A stretch of 64,000 nucleotides of DNA from Bacillus sp. S3 (GCF_005154805.1 NZ_CP039727.1:1361501-1425500), one strand, 5' to 3'. Positions 23,590-33,285 are shown, numbered from the stretch's first letter. A program made the numbers and translations. Notes: generated from the sequence alone by a model not told the origin.

Positions 23590-23623
23590 GACTGACAGAA
23601 AGTATCTGTCAGTCTATTTTTTT
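23590..23623 (+). terminator. Terminator of prkA
   Basis: Perfect 10-bp stem GACTGACAGA/TCTGTCAGTC with a 5-base loop, followed by a T-rich run. Confidence 0.85.
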
Positions 23624-23814
23624 CAATCTGTTAAACCTCGTCCAATTTCATAGGCGATAAACCAATTGTCGAAATTACTTGTAAATTATTCTTTATCTCT
23701 GCATAGGATAAAGTAATCTATACTTTATATGACTTTTTTCACTCGCGTTATCTTATGTAGCTGCTAAAAAAGTGTGCAATGTAGTCTAATTAATTTCATA
23801 AGGAGGGGTTTGGA

Positions 23815-24981
23815 ATGTCAACCGATAACCATCAATTTGTGATTTCTCGAGAAGATTGGTCCCTCCACCGCAAAGGCCACGATGACCAAGTACGGCATCA
23901 GGAAAAAGTCCAGGAGGCAATTCGCAACAATCTTCCAGACTTAATTACAGAAGAGAGCATAATTATGTCTAATGGTCGAGATGTGGTAAAAATTCCGATT
24001 CGTTCATTGGACGAATATAAGATTCGTTATAATTATGACAAAAACAAACACGTGGGCCAGGGTGACGGTGACAGTCAAGTCGGGGATGTAGTAGCACGTG
24101 ACGGTTCCAGCGGACAAAAGGGTCCCGGTAAAGGCCAAGGGGCAGGGGACCAGGCCGGAGAAGATTATTTTGAAGCAGAAGTGTCATTAATGGAGCTCGA
24201 AGAGGCATTATTTAAGCAATTAGAACTTCCGAATTTAAAGAAAAAAGAGGAACAAGAGCATCTCGTTGAAAATATTGAATTCAACGATATTAGAAAAACA
24301 GGATTAATGGGGAACATTGATAAAAAACGGACCATGATGTCTGCTTTCAAACGTAATGCCATGAGCGGGAAACCAGCATTCCACCCTATTTATAAAGACG
24401 ATCTGAAATTTAAGACGTGGAATGAAGTGGTTAAACCGGATTCGAAAGCGGTCGTCATTGCGATGATGGATACGAGCGGCAGTATGGGTATTTGGGAAAA
24501 GTATATGGCCCGCAGCTTTTTCTTTTGGATGACACGCTTTTTGAGAACAAAATATGAAACAGTTGAAATAGAGTTTATCGCGCACCATACAGAGGCAAAA
24601 GTCGTTTCAGAAGAAGATTTCTTCTCAAAAGGAGAAAGCGGTGGAACCATATGTTCATCTGCATACCGCAAAGCTCTAGAGATTATTGAGGCAAAATACA
24701 ATCCACGAAAGTTCAACATCTATCCATTCCACTTTTCAGACGGTGACAATCTTACATCGGATAATGCCCGTTGTGTGAAGCTTGTAGAAGAATTAATGAA
24801 GGTATCAAATATGTTTGGCTATGGGGAAGTCAATCAATATAATCGCCACTCGACCTTAATGTCCGCATATAAGAACATCAAGGATGAACATTTCCGGTAT
24901 TATATTCTTAAACAAAAAGCTGATGTGTTCCATGCGATGAAAAGCTTTTTTCAAAACGAAGAATCAAAATTATATGCTTAA
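23815..24981 (+). CDS. yhbH: Sporulation protein YhbH (VWA-like)
   Basis: 388 residues, YeaH/YhbH family, required for efficient sporulation in B. subtilis. A Gly-rich linker ([18 protein letters not shown]) is at about 100-117, and a von Willebrand A-like domain has the MIDAS start MMDTSGSMG at about 217-225. The ATG follows AAGGAGGGG. A terminator separates it from prkA, so it is probably transcribed from its own promoter in the 249-base gap. Confidence 0.95.
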   Translation: MSTDNHQFVISREDWSLHRKGHDDQVRHQEKVQEAIRNNLPDLITEESIIMSNGRDVVKIPIRSLDEYKIRYNYDKNKHVGQGDGDSQVGDVVARDGSSGQKGPGKGQGAGDQAGEDYFEAEVSLMELEEALFKQLELPNLKKKEEQEHLVENIEFNDIRKTGLMGNIDKKRTMMSAFKRNAMSGKPAFHPIYKDDLKFKTWNEVVKPDSKAVVIAMMDTSGSMGIWEKYMARSFFFWMTRFLRTKYETVEIEFIAHHTEAKVVSEEDFFSKGESGGTICSSAYRKALEIIEAKYNPRKFNIYPFHFSDGDNLTSDNARCVKLVEELMKVSNMFGYGEVNQYNRHSTLMSAYKNIKDEHFRYYILKQKADVFHAMKSFFQNEESKLYA

Positions 24982-24984
24982 CCA

Positions 24985-25020
24985 AATCGACAGGACTACG
25001 TGCCTGTCGATTTCATTTAT
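24985..25020 (+). terminator. Probable terminator of yhbH
   Basis: AATCGACAGG/CCTGTCGATT hairpin with 8-base loop; the T-tract is short, so efficiency is uncertain. Confidence 0.6.
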
Positions 25021-25109
25021 GGATGTAAAAATTGAAAATAGGAAAGAATTTTATTAAAGGAATGATGGAAAAAATGAATGAAGATAAAAGCCTATCTTTA
25101 CAAATATTA

Positions 25110-25129
25110 ATTGGTATAGACAACTATAC
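25110..25129 (+). promoter_or_regulatory. Probable NagR operator upstream of nagA
   Basis: ATTGGTATAGACAACTATAC matches my memory of the NagR (YvoA) dre site, which contains GTATAGACAAC. It lies 49 bases before nagA and overlaps a TATACT that may be the -10. NagR is encoded downstream in the same cluster and is released by glucosamine-6-phosphate-type ligands. Confidence 0.65.
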
Positions 25130-25177
25130 TTTTAAAAGGTAAAATGAAGATAGTTTCGGAAAGGAAGTAATTGAAAG

Positions 25178-26371
25178 ATGGTCCATAATGTTAATCCTAT
25201 GTTACTTAAAGGTATTCGAATTTATTCAGAAGATAAAATAATTGAAAATGGATATATAAAATTAAAAGATGAAAAAATAGCAGAACTTGGTACATTGGAA
25301 GACCTAGAGACCGAAGAGGGTTTTGAGGTGATTGAGATTCCTCCCCATTGTCAGGCAGTTCCAGGTTTTATTGATGTGCATATCCATGGTGTTAATGGCG
25401 CGGACACTATGGATGGAACGAAGGAAGCATTAGATACAATGGTTGCTGCACTGCCTAAAGAAGGGACTACAAGTTTCTTAGCCACTACAATGACCCAAGA
25501 AGGAAAACAAATAGAACATGCTTTACTTAATGCCGCAGAGTATATTGAAACGCAGTCATCTAACGGAAAGGCCGAAATCCTTGGACTGCATCTTGAAGGG
25601 CCATTTGTAAATGCCGAAAAAGCAGGAGCCCAGCCAATTCAGCATATTGTTGATCCTGATCTCGGATTATTTAAAGAGTGGCAGAGGTTGTCCGGTGGAA
25701 CAATAAAACTTGTTACACTGGCACCAGAGCAGCCGGGTGGATTGGAAATGATCCGCTTCCTCAAGGAAAATGGTATTATTGCCTCTATCGGTCATACGGA
25801 TGCAACCTTTGAACAGGTTGACGAAGCCATTGAGGCAGGGGCTAATCACGTAACCCATCTTTTCAATCAAATGAGAGGGCTGCATCATCGTGAACCAGGT
25901 GTAGTGGGGGCTGCTTTTTTACGAAAAGAATTAAAAGCAGAAATTATCGTAGACGGTGTTCATGTTCATCCGGATATGGTAAACCTGGCATACAAAAATA
26001 AACAGAGTGAAGGTTTAATTTTAATTACTGACTCTATGCGCGCGAAATGCTTGAAAAATGGGATGTATGACCTTGGCGGGCAAGAAGTTACCGTTAAAGA
26101 TGGAAAGGCAGTCCTTGCTGATGGAACGCTTGCCGGCAGTATTTTAAAACTAGGACATGCCGTAAAAAATATGCTGACATACACAGGTTGTTCACTTGAG
26201 GAAGCAATTGAAATGGCATCCGTTAATCCGGCAAAGCAGTTGAGTGTATTTGATAGAAAGGGAAGCATTGCTGTGGGGAAGGATGCAGATATCGTGATTC
26301 TTGATGAGAATATGAATGTCTCTTTGACATTTTGCCGTGGAACACTTTCGTATAAAAGGGAGGAAAACTAA
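25178..26371 (+). CDS. nagA: N-acetylglucosamine-6-phosphate deacetylase
   Basis: Removes acetate from GlcNAc-6-phosphate in amino-sugar catabolism and wall recycling. 397 residues of the amidohydrolase fold: metal-site HIHG (about 67-70), catalytic-region GLHLEGPF, GHTDATFE, and THLFNQMRGLHHREPG. The product passes to NagB, whose gene starts 2 bases after the nagA stop. The ATG at 25178 follows AAGGAAG at about 10 bases. Confidence 0.96.
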   Translation: MVHNVNPMLLKGIRIYSEDKIIENGYIKLKDEKIAELGTLEDLETEEGFEVIEIPPHCQAVPGFIDVHIHGVNGADTMDGTKEALDTMVAALPKEGTTSFLATTMTQEGKQIEHALLNAAEYIETQSSNGKAEILGLHLEGPFVNAEKAGAQPIQHIVDPDLGLFKEWQRLSGGTIKLVTLAPEQPGGLEMIRFLKENGIIASIGHTDATFEQVDEAIEAGANHVTHLFNQMRGLHHREPGVVGAAFLRKELKAEIIVDGVHVHPDMVNLAYKNKQSEGLILITDSMRAKCLKNGMYDLGGQEVTVKDGKAVLADGTLAGSILKLGHAVKNMLTYTGCSLEEAIEMASVNPAKQLSVFDRKGSIAVGKDADIVILDENMNVSLTFCRGTLSYKREEN

Positions 26372-26373
26372 CG

Positions 26374-27114
26374 ATGAAAATAATTGAAGTGAAGGATTAC
26401 ACAGAGATGAGTCAGAAAGCAGCAGAGTATATTATTGAAAAGGTTCGTCAAAATCCTAGCATTAAATTAGGACTTGCTACTGGTGGAACACCTGTAGGAA
26501 CATACAACAAGTTAATTGAAGACCATAAGGAACATGGAACTTCTTATCGAAATGTAACTACATTTAATTTGGATGAATACATTGGTCTCGCAGGTGATGA
26601 TCCAAACAGCTATCGATTCTTTATGGATGAAAAACTATTTAATCATATTGATATTGATAAAAACAACACTAACGTTCCGAGCGGAACCAATCAAGACAAC
26701 GAAGAAGAATGTACCCGTTATGAATCATTGGTTGCGGGGTCAGGAGGAGTTGATTTGCAAGTTCTTGGGATTGGCAGCAATGGCCATATTGGATTTAATG
26801 AACCGGGGACGTCCTTTACATCTCAAACACATGTAATCGAACTTGCTCCTTCCACAATTGAGGCAAACGCAAGGTTCTTTGAGCGCATTGAAGATGTACC
26901 AACAAAAGCCATTACAATGGGAATTTCTACTATTATGAAAAGCAAAGAAATTCTGCTTTTAGTATCGGGTGAAACAAAGAACGATGCAATGAGTAAACTT
27001 TTGGAGGGGGATGTAACTGAAAGTTTTCCTGCCTCTGTGTTGAAAAACCATCCGAGTGTCACAATTATTGCTGATAAAGCAGCAGTTTCAGGCTTAAAGA
27101 CTCATCGTCAATAA
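26374..27114 (+). CDS. nagB: Glucosamine-6-phosphate deaminase
   Basis: Converts glucosamine-6-phosphate to fructose-6-phosphate and ammonia. 246 residues with GLATGGTPVGTY, NLDEYIG (catalytic Asp), and GIGSNGHIGFNEPG with the catalytic His. The gene is tightly coupled to nagA and preceded by AGGGAGGAA inside the nagA end. Confidence 0.97.
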   Translation: MKIIEVKDYTEMSQKAAEYIIEKVRQNPSIKLGLATGGTPVGTYNKLIEDHKEHGTSYRNVTTFNLDEYIGLAGDDPNSYRFFMDEKLFNHIDIDKNNTNVPSGTNQDNEEECTRYESLVAGSGGVDLQVLGIGSNGHIGFNEPGTSFTSQTHVIELAPSTIEANARFFERIEDVPTKAITMGISTIMKSKEILLLVSGETKNDAMSKLLEGDVTESFPASVLKNHPSVTIIADKAAVSGLKTHRQ

Positions 27115-27199
27115 TCCATTTTTCATCCCCCAATGACAGAATCGAAAAAATGAAAGCCTGTCATATTAAAGTTAAAATAGAAGGGTGAAAGTAAGGAGA

Positions 27200-27922
27200 A
27201 TGTTAAACAAAAATTCCCCCATACCACTATATTATCAGCTTGAGGAGCACATTAAAGGGTTAATTGAAAAGGGTGAATTAATGCCTGGCGATGCTCTTCC
27301 TCCTGAAAGGGAATATGCTGAGAAGTACCAAATCAGCAGGATGACAGTTAGACAGGCCTTTACCCAGCTAGTGAATGAAGGTTATTTATATCGGTTTCAA
27401 GGGAAGGGAACCTATGTTGCTGAGAGGAAAATTGAACAGCCTCTGCAAGGAATAACAAGCTTTACTGAAGATATGAGAGCGAGAGGTCTTACTCCTGGGA
27501 GTCAGCTTCTGAAGTTTGAAATTATTCCTGCTGGTATTCAGATTGCCGATCAATTAAACATTCCGGAATCCGCAGCTGTTTATGAAATACAGAGGATTCG
27601 TTTAGCAGATGATGTGCCAATGGCAATAGAAACTAATTATTTTTCAACAGCCTTAATAACAGGGCTTACGGAACAAATTACGGTCCATTCTCTTTACGAA
27701 TATATCGAAGCAAATTTGAACTTGCGAATCGAAAGTGCTTCACAGGTTATTGAGTCATCGATCGCAAGTCAAAATGAAGCGGAATTATTAAATATTGTGA
27801 GCGGTGCTCCTGTTATGCATATTCAAAGGACTGCCTATTTAGGTGACGGCACGCCTGTAGAATATGTAAAATCTGTTTTCCGTGCGGACCGTTATAAATT
27901 TTTGATACAAATGAAACGATGA
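27200..27922 (+). CDS. nagR: GntR/HutC-family repressor NagR
   Basis: 240-residue regulator with an N-terminal winged helix (PPEREYAEKYQISRMTVRQAF, about 38-58) and a C-terminal UTRA ligand domain. Strong likeness to NagR (YvoA) of B. subtilis, which represses nagAB and responds to amino-sugar phosphates. The start is ambiguous: ATG 27200 gives the best family match but lies one base from AAGGAGA, while an in-frame GTG at 27185 is the alternative. Confidence 0.93.
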   Translation: MLNKNSPIPLYYQLEEHIKGLIEKGELMPGDALPPEREYAEKYQISRMTVRQAFTQLVNEGYLYRFQGKGTYVAERKIEQPLQGITSFTEDMRARGLTPGSQLLKFEIIPAGIQIADQLNIPESAAVYEIQRIRLADDVPMAIETNYFSTALITGLTEQITVHSLYEYIEANLNLRIESASQVIESSIASQNEAELLNIVSGAPVMHIQRTAYLGDGTPVEYVKSVFRADRYKFLIQMKR

Positions 27923-27930
27923 AGAATTGT

Positions 27931-27963
27931 AAAAAAACAGATGCGATGGCGTCTGTTTTTTTA
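27931..27963 (+). terminator. Terminator of the nag operon
   Basis: Arms AAAAAAACAGATGC and GCGTCTGTTTTTTT with a 4-base loop. Confidence 0.85.
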
Positions 27964-28067
27964 CTTTCAAGGCTTTTTTTATCCATAACGGATATTACCA
28001 TTAATAACTTCCCTGAAAAAATGAAAAATAAGAAGGCAAGAGAGTTTTTAAAAAGGGGGGTTTTCAA

Positions 28068-29087
28068 TTGATAAAAAAACCAGTTGGGTTAATTGTAACA
28101 GCTATCCTAACAGTGGGACTTGCTGCTTGTAATAACAATAATAATGATCAAATAAATGATCAGACGACCGACCAGGTAGGGATGAATACAACGGACAGGG
28201 ATAACCATTTTCTTGATGTTCGAAATGGAAGAGATGACGGGATTGATCACAATGGTCTCCTAACAGAGGATTATACAAATCGGAACAATAGTGAAAGTGA
28301 TCTCGATGCAAATCTGTTTAATGATCGAAAAAAGGTTAGAAAAAATAATCGGGATATGATTTCCGCATATCAAACAACTTTAAACAGTGATCAATATCCA
28401 CATACGAGAGCGGTATTAATCCAAGACGCCAAATATCAGTATATCCGCATCGACCCTAGACAAGGAAATTGGCTAATCCAGCAGGCGCAGCCGTTTATAC
28501 AGCAGCAAAAACCGACTGGAAATGCACCAACGCCGGCACCAGCACCACAGCAAATACAACCAGCGGCACCGGCACCGGCACCACAGCAAACACAACCGGC
28601 GGCACCAGCACCAAAACAGACCCAGCCTGTGACACCGGCACAGCAAAAGACAAAACCGGCACCAAAACCAGCGGCACAGCCGAAAAATAATGCACCTGCC
28701 ACAGGAGCAGTGAGTAAGTATGTGCAGCAGGTAATCGACCTGACAAATGCCGAGCGAAGTAAAAACGGGCTTCCAGCTTTAAAAGCTGATTCACAGCTAA
28801 ATGGCGTTGCCCAAAAAAAATCATTGGATATGCAGCAAAAAAATTACTTTTCACATACAAGCCCAACTTATGGGTCGCCATTCGACATGATGAGAGATTT
28901 TGGTGTAACCTATAAATCTGCGGGCGAAAATATCGCTCAAGGGCAACGGACCCCACAAGAGGTCGTAACTGCTTGGATGAACAGTGAAGGACATCGTAAA
29001 AACATTTTAAGTTCAAATTTTACTCATATCGGGGTAGGATTTGAAGATACTGGAAAACACTGGACACAAATGTTTATTGGAAAATAA
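28068..29087 (+). CDS. CAP/SCP-domain lipoprotein (YkwD-like)
   Basis: 339 residues from a TTG start set by AAGGGGGG. A lipoprotein signal (hydrophobic helix then GLAAC, lipidated Cys about 21) leads to an Asn/Asp-rich region, then a Pro/Ala/Gln-rich spacer of PAPAPQQ-type repeats (about 150-215), and a C-terminal CAP domain (about 220-339) with SHTSPTYGSPFDMM, AGENIAQGQ and MNSEGHRKNIL. Such secreted CAP proteins are common in bacilli, often in spore coat or wall; the activity is unknown. Confidence 0.9.
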   Translation: MIKKPVGLIVTAILTVGLAACNNNNNDQINDQTTDQVGMNTTDRDNHFLDVRNGRDDGIDHNGLLTEDYTNRNNSESDLDANLFNDRKKVRKNNRDMISAYQTTLNSDQYPHTRAVLIQDAKYQYIRIDPRQGNWLIQQAQPFIQQQKPTGNAPTPAPAPQQIQPAAPAPAPQQTQPAAPAPKQTQPVTPAQQKTKPAPKPAAQPKNNAPATGAVSKYVQQVIDLTNAERSKNGLPALKADSQLNGVAQKKSLDMQQKNYFSHTSPTYGSPFDMMRDFGVTYKSAGENIAQGQRTPQEVVTAWMNSEGHRKNILSSNFTHIGVGFEDTGKHWTQMFIGK

Positions 29088-29162
29088 GAAAAGTAGAAGC
29101 GTCCTTTGGCACTGGAGCTAAACAATTAAAAGCCGGCAGATGACTAGGATCTGCCGGCTTTT
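28128..29162. other. Low-complexity spacer and converging terminator context
   Basis: The Pro/Ala/Gln coding repeats (about 28530-28690) give imperfect GCACCAGCACC-like DNA repeats that are compositional. The segment ends in the shared terminator at 29128-29162. Confidence 0.35.
29128..29162. terminator. Bidirectional terminator overlapping the kinase 3' end
   Basis: Near-perfect 14-bp stem AAAAGCCGGCAGAT/ATCTGCCGGCTTTT with a 7-base loop. The last codons of the minus-strand histidine kinase form one arm and its stop codon lies in the loop. It terminates both converging genes. Confidence 0.85.
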
Positions 29163-30409
29163 AGGATGGATGTAATGGTAGGAAATTCAAAAAGGAAGGT
29201 TGTGCCTTTTCCGACTTCACTTTCTACCCAGACCGAACCATCCATTGCACGGATAATACTATATACAACCATCATGCCGAGACCCGTTCCCTTTTTTCCT
29301 TTTGTAGAATAGAAGGGTTCCCCTAATCGTTCAAGTTGTTCAGGTGTCATCCCAACTCCTGTATCCTTCACTTTGATGGTTACGTAGTTTTGGCTAAATT
29401 CCGTTGAAAGGGTTAAATACCCGCCCGAAGGCATTGATTCAATTGCATTTTTTATCACATTTACAAAACACTGACGGAATTTTTGTACGTCGCCCTTTAT
29501 AAACCCTATTACAGAAAAATCTGTAATAATTTCAACTGAATTCTGATTCGCCAAAGGCTGAAGGATATTAATAATTTGCCGGAGTTCACTTTTTACATTC
29601 AGTTCTTCTAATGTCTCCAAGGATGGTTTCGCGAAGGTCAAATAATCCTGAATGACTTTTTCTGCAGAATGTAATTCCTCCTTCACAATGGATAAGTATT
29701 CTTTTCTTTTTTGCCTTGAAAGATAATCATCCTGTAAAAGTTGAACAAACCCGCTGGCAGCGGTCAATGGATTGCGAATTTCATGTGAAATTGCGGCTCC
29801 CATTTGTTCGACTGCTTTCAATTTTTCTGCCTTAATCAACTGTTGTTGCATTTGATTGTTTTTTCGAACAAATTCAATTCCATATGAAATAATTCCAATC
29901 CCAAATGATGGGATGAAAAGGTAGGCAAACCAAGCATCAAATTGAATGGAATCAGAAAAATAAAAACTCATTCCAAAGACTGTTATAACCCCAAGGATCA
30001 TTCCCATACAAACGGTAACAAGGATTCGGCGTTCGGGAGCCAATTTTAAAAACCATGGATATAATTTTAGCAGTATAAAAGAAATTGGTAAATAAAGGAC
30101 AAGTGTAAGGAGGAACCCTAAATCCAAACCATAAAAGCCCCTCAAAAGAATAATTGTTACACCAAGGATGGGGCCAATTCCAACATATAGCCCCCCCAGA
30201 ACCAAAGGAATGATCCTTAAATCGAACCTGGCAGAGGGAACCGGGTTATAGGAAAATTGAATAGATAACCATAATGTTACAATAAAAAAAAATATAATGG
30301 AGGGTTTAGAAAGGGTGAATTTATTATTTTTTTCCAAAAATATCAAACAAATCAGAAGAAGTATAATCAAAAGGGAGAGATTTAAGAAAAGGTGCTTCGT
30401 AATTTCCAT
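29144..30409 (-). CDS. Membrane sensor histidine kinase
   Basis: About 421 residues. The N-terminal half has five to six transmembrane helices of the 5TM-LYT sensor type, as in Bacillus sporulation-type kinases. It is followed by HisKA with AISHEIRNPLTAASG (phosphorylated His), the N box NVIKNAIESMPSGG, G1 VKDTGVGM and G2 GKKGTGLGM. No response regulator is adjacent, so it is an orphan kinase, possibly feeding the sporulation phosphorelay. I prefer ATG 30409 (GGTGATAG upstream) to ATG 30463, which has no ribosome site. Confidence 0.87.
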   Translation of the reverse strand: MEITKHLFLNLSLLIILLLICLIFLEKNNKFTLSKPSIIFFFIVTLWLSIQFSYNPVPSARFDLRIIPLVLGGLYVGIGPILGVTIILLRGFYGLDLGFLLTLVLYLPISFILLKLYPWFLKLAPERRILVTVCMGMILGVITVFGMSFYFSDSIQFDAWFAYLFIPSFGIGIISYGIEFVRKNNQMQQQLIKAEKLKAVEQMGAAISHEIRNPLTAASGFVQLLQDDYLSRQKRKEYLSIVKEELHSAEKVIQDYLTFAKPSLETLEELNVKSELRQIINILQPLANQNSVEIITDFSVIGFIKGDVQKFRQCFVNVIKNAIESMPSGGYLTLSTEFSQNYVTIKVKDTGVGMTPEQLERLGEPFYSTKGKKGTGLGMMVVYSIIRAMDGSVWVESEVGKGTTFLFEFPTITSILKAGRS

Positions 30410-30543
30410 TTCTATCACCATCCAAAAGGCCTGATAGGGAAATTTTACATGTATTTTCCACAAGTTACAACAAAATTCGCTAAATATTTAGAAAGTATAT
30501 AAATTTTGTTTAGATATTTGCCGAAAATAAGGAAGGCACTATA

Positions 30544-32070
30544 TTAGGCCTTCCTTGTTTCTATGGATTCAATTGAAACAGTATTCCTGCCTTTTGTTTT
30601 AGAATCATAAAGGGCAGAATCAGCCGCTTTTATTAATGTTTGCGGGTTTGACGATGCTAAGGGTATCAACGTGGCTAACCCAATACTTAAGGTGACAGTA
30701 TCAGCAATTTCTGAACTAATATGGGGAATTTTAAGTTTCTGCACTGTCTTTTGAATAGTTTGCGCCACATTCATTCCAGCCTCTATACTGGTACCAGGTA
30801 AGATTAGGGCAAATTCTTCTCCTCCATAACGGCAAAAGGTATAGCCTGAATTCTCTGAAAATAATTCTTTTATGGCTTGGGCAATGGTCTGTAAGCAAAA
30901 GTCTCCTGTTAGATGCCCATAGGTATCATTGTATTTTTTAAAATAATCAATGTCGAACATGATCAAGGATACGGGTGATTGTAAGGATGAAGAGTCTGAC
31001 CATGCTTGCTCAAGGGCCTCATCGAAATATCTCCTATTTGAAATCCCTGTTAAACCATCCATATAGGAGAGACGATTGAGCAGTTCATTTGCTTCTTGTA
31101 ATTTTTGTTCGGTTTGTTTTCGTTCGGTGATATTTCTGGAAACAATAATGACGCGTTTACTGCCATTTTCTTGAAAATGGACACTTTTTAGCGTTGATTC
31201 GATCCAAACATAGCCCTCAGCCTTCAAACGATAACGATAAGTACACTCAGCAACACCATCATGAAGTGCTTTTAAAAACATCTCATGTATACGCTCGAGA
31301 TCATCGGTATGAATAAAATTCTCCATTTTTTTCCCTAATAGTTCTGGATACTCAAAATGGATGATTTCGCCCACAGCTGGTGAAATGTAGATATACTCCG
31401 ATTTTTCATTGTGCATGGTAATCATGTCACTGGAGTATTCTGCTATTAATCGAAAACGTTCTTCTGTCTCTTTTAATTTTAATAGACTTTCTTTTAACTG
31501 ATTATGTGCTTTATTTGAATCCACTACAAACACAAAAAAATGATAAGCAATAAATCCTCCAATCAATGAAATAAGATAATGTAGGGTTAACACATTTTTT
31601 AAAATATGGAAATCATCAATTCTTACGATGAAGATGGTTGAAATAATAAGTAATCCAATCAGGTTCATGATAAAAGCCTTTAAAGTACTATGAATCTTTA
31701 ATTTTGAGATGACACCACATAGTATACCAATGAGTAGTGCACCGACAGATGGAAGGATGGAAGCCTGACTAAAGCCAAAAAAGATGATTCTTCCTATTGC
31801 AATTAGAGAAGCAGCTATGAGGGCTGGTAAATAACCGCCGAATGCGGCTGGAATGACAATAGCCAAATGGCGTAAGTCCGCAATGATGTTTGAACTAACT
31901 TGAATACTAAACAACATTAAAATATTTCCTAATATCCCAAAACTAAGCCCCCAATAGAGTCTTGATGTTAAGGGCGAAGAAACGTGTAATGGTTTATCCT
32001 TAAAAACTACTCCCATCATTGAAAAGGAAGCAATTAAGAGTGCAGCATTTGAGACAAAATCTTTTAGCAT
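30544..32070 (-). CDS. Diguanylate cyclase with 5TM sensor and PAS domain
   Basis: 508 residues that should make cyclic di-GMP. N-terminal 5TM-LYT-type membrane sensor (about 1-185), PAS domain (about 205-320, with PAC-like MITMHNEKSEYIYISP and ITERK), and C-terminal GGDEF domain (about 335-500) with DGLTGISNRRYFDEAL and active site RYGGEEF. I see no RxxD inhibitory site before GGEEF. The ATG follows CAGGAGAA. It shares sensor architecture with the neighbouring kinase. Confidence 0.9.
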   Translation of the reverse strand: MLKDFVSNAALLIASFSMMGVVFKDKPLHVSSPLTSRLYWGLSFGILGNILMLFSIQVSSNIIADLRHLAIVIPAAFGGYLPALIAASLIAIGRIIFFGFSQASILPSVGALLIGILCGVISKLKIHSTLKAFIMNLIGLLIISTIFIVRIDDFHILKNVLTLHYLISLIGGFIAYHFFVFVVDSNKAHNQLKESLLKLKETEERFRLIAEYSSDMITMHNEKSEYIYISPAVGEIIHFEYPELLGKKMENFIHTDDLERIHEMFLKALHDGVAECTYRYRLKAEGYVWIESTLKSVHFQENGSKRVIIVSRNITERKQTEQKLQEANELLNRLSYMDGLTGISNRRYFDEALEQAWSDSSSLQSPVSLIMFDIDYFKKYNDTYGHLTGDFCLQTIAQAIKELFSENSGYTFCRYGGEEFALILPGTSIEAGMNVAQTIQKTVQKLKIPHISSEIADTVTLSIGLATLIPLASSNPQTLIKAADSALYDSKTKGRNTVSIESIETRKA

Positions 32071-32201
32071 GTAAATTCTCCTGATAAAGTAATAAAAGTC
32101 GATTATCCTATTGGCAATAGTTGAATAAATAAAAGCATACCAATTATACTATGAATTTGATAATTTTTACAAAGTCAGAAAGTAAAACAATGTGAAAATA
32201 A

Positions 32202-32229
32202 AAAAGCTTCCGTTGGGGGAAGCTTTTCC
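32202..32229 (-). terminator. Terminator of the azoreductase gene
   Basis: GAAAAGCTTCC/GGAAGCTTTTTT hairpin read on the minus strand, with T-rich tail, 10 bases past the stop. Confidence 0.8.
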
Positions 32230-32238
32230 AATCATTCA

Positions 32239-32901
32239 TCACATTTGAACTGCAATGCCATTCGCTAATTCTTTAGCAGCCAGGCTGGCAGCTTTTTTGG
32301 CCTTTGCTAGTATTTCAGGTACTTTTTGTGGATTAAGGTCAAATCCTTCCACAATGACTGTGTCCATCACATCAATCCCCAAGAAGCGGAGGGCAATTTT
32401 TAAATAGCGGTCGCCGGATTCCAATTCCTGCATTGGGGTGCCGGTATATTGTCCGCCTCTTGTTTGGATATGGACTGCCTTTTTATTTGAAAGCAGCCCC
32501 TTCGGTCCACCCGGAGTGTGTGCAAAAGTTTTTCCCGATACAAATAAATTATCAAGGAAGGCCTTTAAAATGGCAGGAGAGCTTAAGTTCCACATAGGTG
32601 ACACAAAAACATAATAATCATACGTAATAAACTCATCAGTAAGGGCATGCATTTTTAAGATTTTTTCTCGTTCTACATCTGATAATTGTTCCATTGTATA
32701 TCCGTATCCAGCCAACTTTCCTCTTGCTGATACTAAATCAGCGTCCATTTGTGGAAAATCCAAAGTAAACAAATCCATTTTCTTTATCTTTACGTCTTGG
32801 CGTACCTGTTGAAAAGCATCAAGAAATGCTTCACCAATTTGCATTCCTTTTGATTTCTCCAGACCTTTTGGATTCGCTGTTATATAAAGCAACTTTTCCA
32901 T
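32239..32901 (-). CDS. azoR: FMN-dependent NADH-azoreductase
   Basis: 220-residue flavodoxin-like quinone/azo reductase. The N-terminal YITANPKGLEKSKG binds FMN phosphate, followed by PMWNLSSPAILKAFLDN and the quinone-site stretch IQTRGGQY. Family enzymes perform two-electron reduction of quinones and azo dyes with NADH. Starting at ATG 32901 gives the family N-terminus; an in-frame ATG lies 15 bases upstream, and neither has a strong ribosome site. Confidence 0.9.
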   Translation of the reverse strand: MEKLLYITANPKGLEKSKGMQIGEAFLDAFQQVRQDVKIKKMDLFTLDFPQMDADLVSARGKLAGYGYTMEQLSDVEREKILKMHALTDEFITYDYYVFVSPMWNLSSPAILKAFLDNLFVSGKTFAHTPGGPKGLLSNKKAVHIQTRGGQYTGTPMQELESGDRYLKIALRFLGIDVMDTVIVEGFDLNPQKVPEILAKAKKAASLAAKELANGIAVQM

Positions 32902-33075
32902 TTCAACACAACCCATCTATGTAATTGTAGTTCGTTATATTCATTATAGAAAAGTTCTGCATGCTCAATATTGAACAATCGGTGAAAATCTTGAACATTA
33001 AGTGACGTTTGACCATGATACAGGGCTAACAATTAAAAATTTGCACAAACTATAAAAAAATGGAGGTTTGATTTA

Positions 33076-33207
33076 ATGAGAGAAAAAAAGAAAGAAACAG
33101 TAAAGATTGTTACAAATGAGGCAATTATCGGCAAACCGTACCTTGATATTGATCGTGTAATCATTGAAGGAAGGTCAGCCGACGCTAATCATCAAAAGAA
33201 GGAATAA
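33076..33207 (+). CDS. 43-residue hypothetical protein
   Basis: Starts MREKKKETVKIVTNEAIIG and ends ADANHQKKE; basic N-terminus, no cysteines or transmembrane helix. TGGAGG lies about 9 bases before the ATG, which supports translation. I do not recognise a family. It lies between the divergent azoreductase gene and the uronate locus. Confidence 0.55.
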   Translation: MREKKKETVKIVTNEAIIGKPYLDIDRVIIEGRSADANHQKKE

Positions 33208-33224
33208 TATTCTAAATTTTTTTA

Positions 33225-33238
33225 TATTAGCGCTTACA
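33225..33238 (+). promoter_or_regulatory. Probable cre (CcpA) site upstream of the first symporter
   Basis: On the minus strand TGTAAGCGCTAATA matches the cre consensus TGWAARCGYTWNCW at 13 of 14 positions. It ends 7 bases before the -35, the same placement as the cre-like site of the second symporter. Confidence 0.65.
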
Positions 33239-33245
33239 AAAATGG

Positions 33246-33274
33246 TTGACGAATAAAAAAATGGATGGTATTCT
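33246..33274 (+). promoter_or_regulatory. Promoter of GPH symporter 1
   Basis: TTGACG and TATTCT with a 17-base spacer, immediately followed by a ROK-type operator. The same layout recurs at 35115, 38073 and 47565. Confidence 0.8.
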
Positions 33275-33285
33275 AAGTTTACAAA

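Noticed and set aside
25102..25177. Full sigma-A promoter for nagA
   Set aside because: A TATACT is present but no -35 lies at 16-18 bases; only the NagR-like site was kept.
28530..28690. Tandem DNA repeats resembling a CRISPR or satellite array
   Set aside because: They are Pro/Ala/Gln codons of the CAP lipoprotein spacer, irregular in length and in frame.
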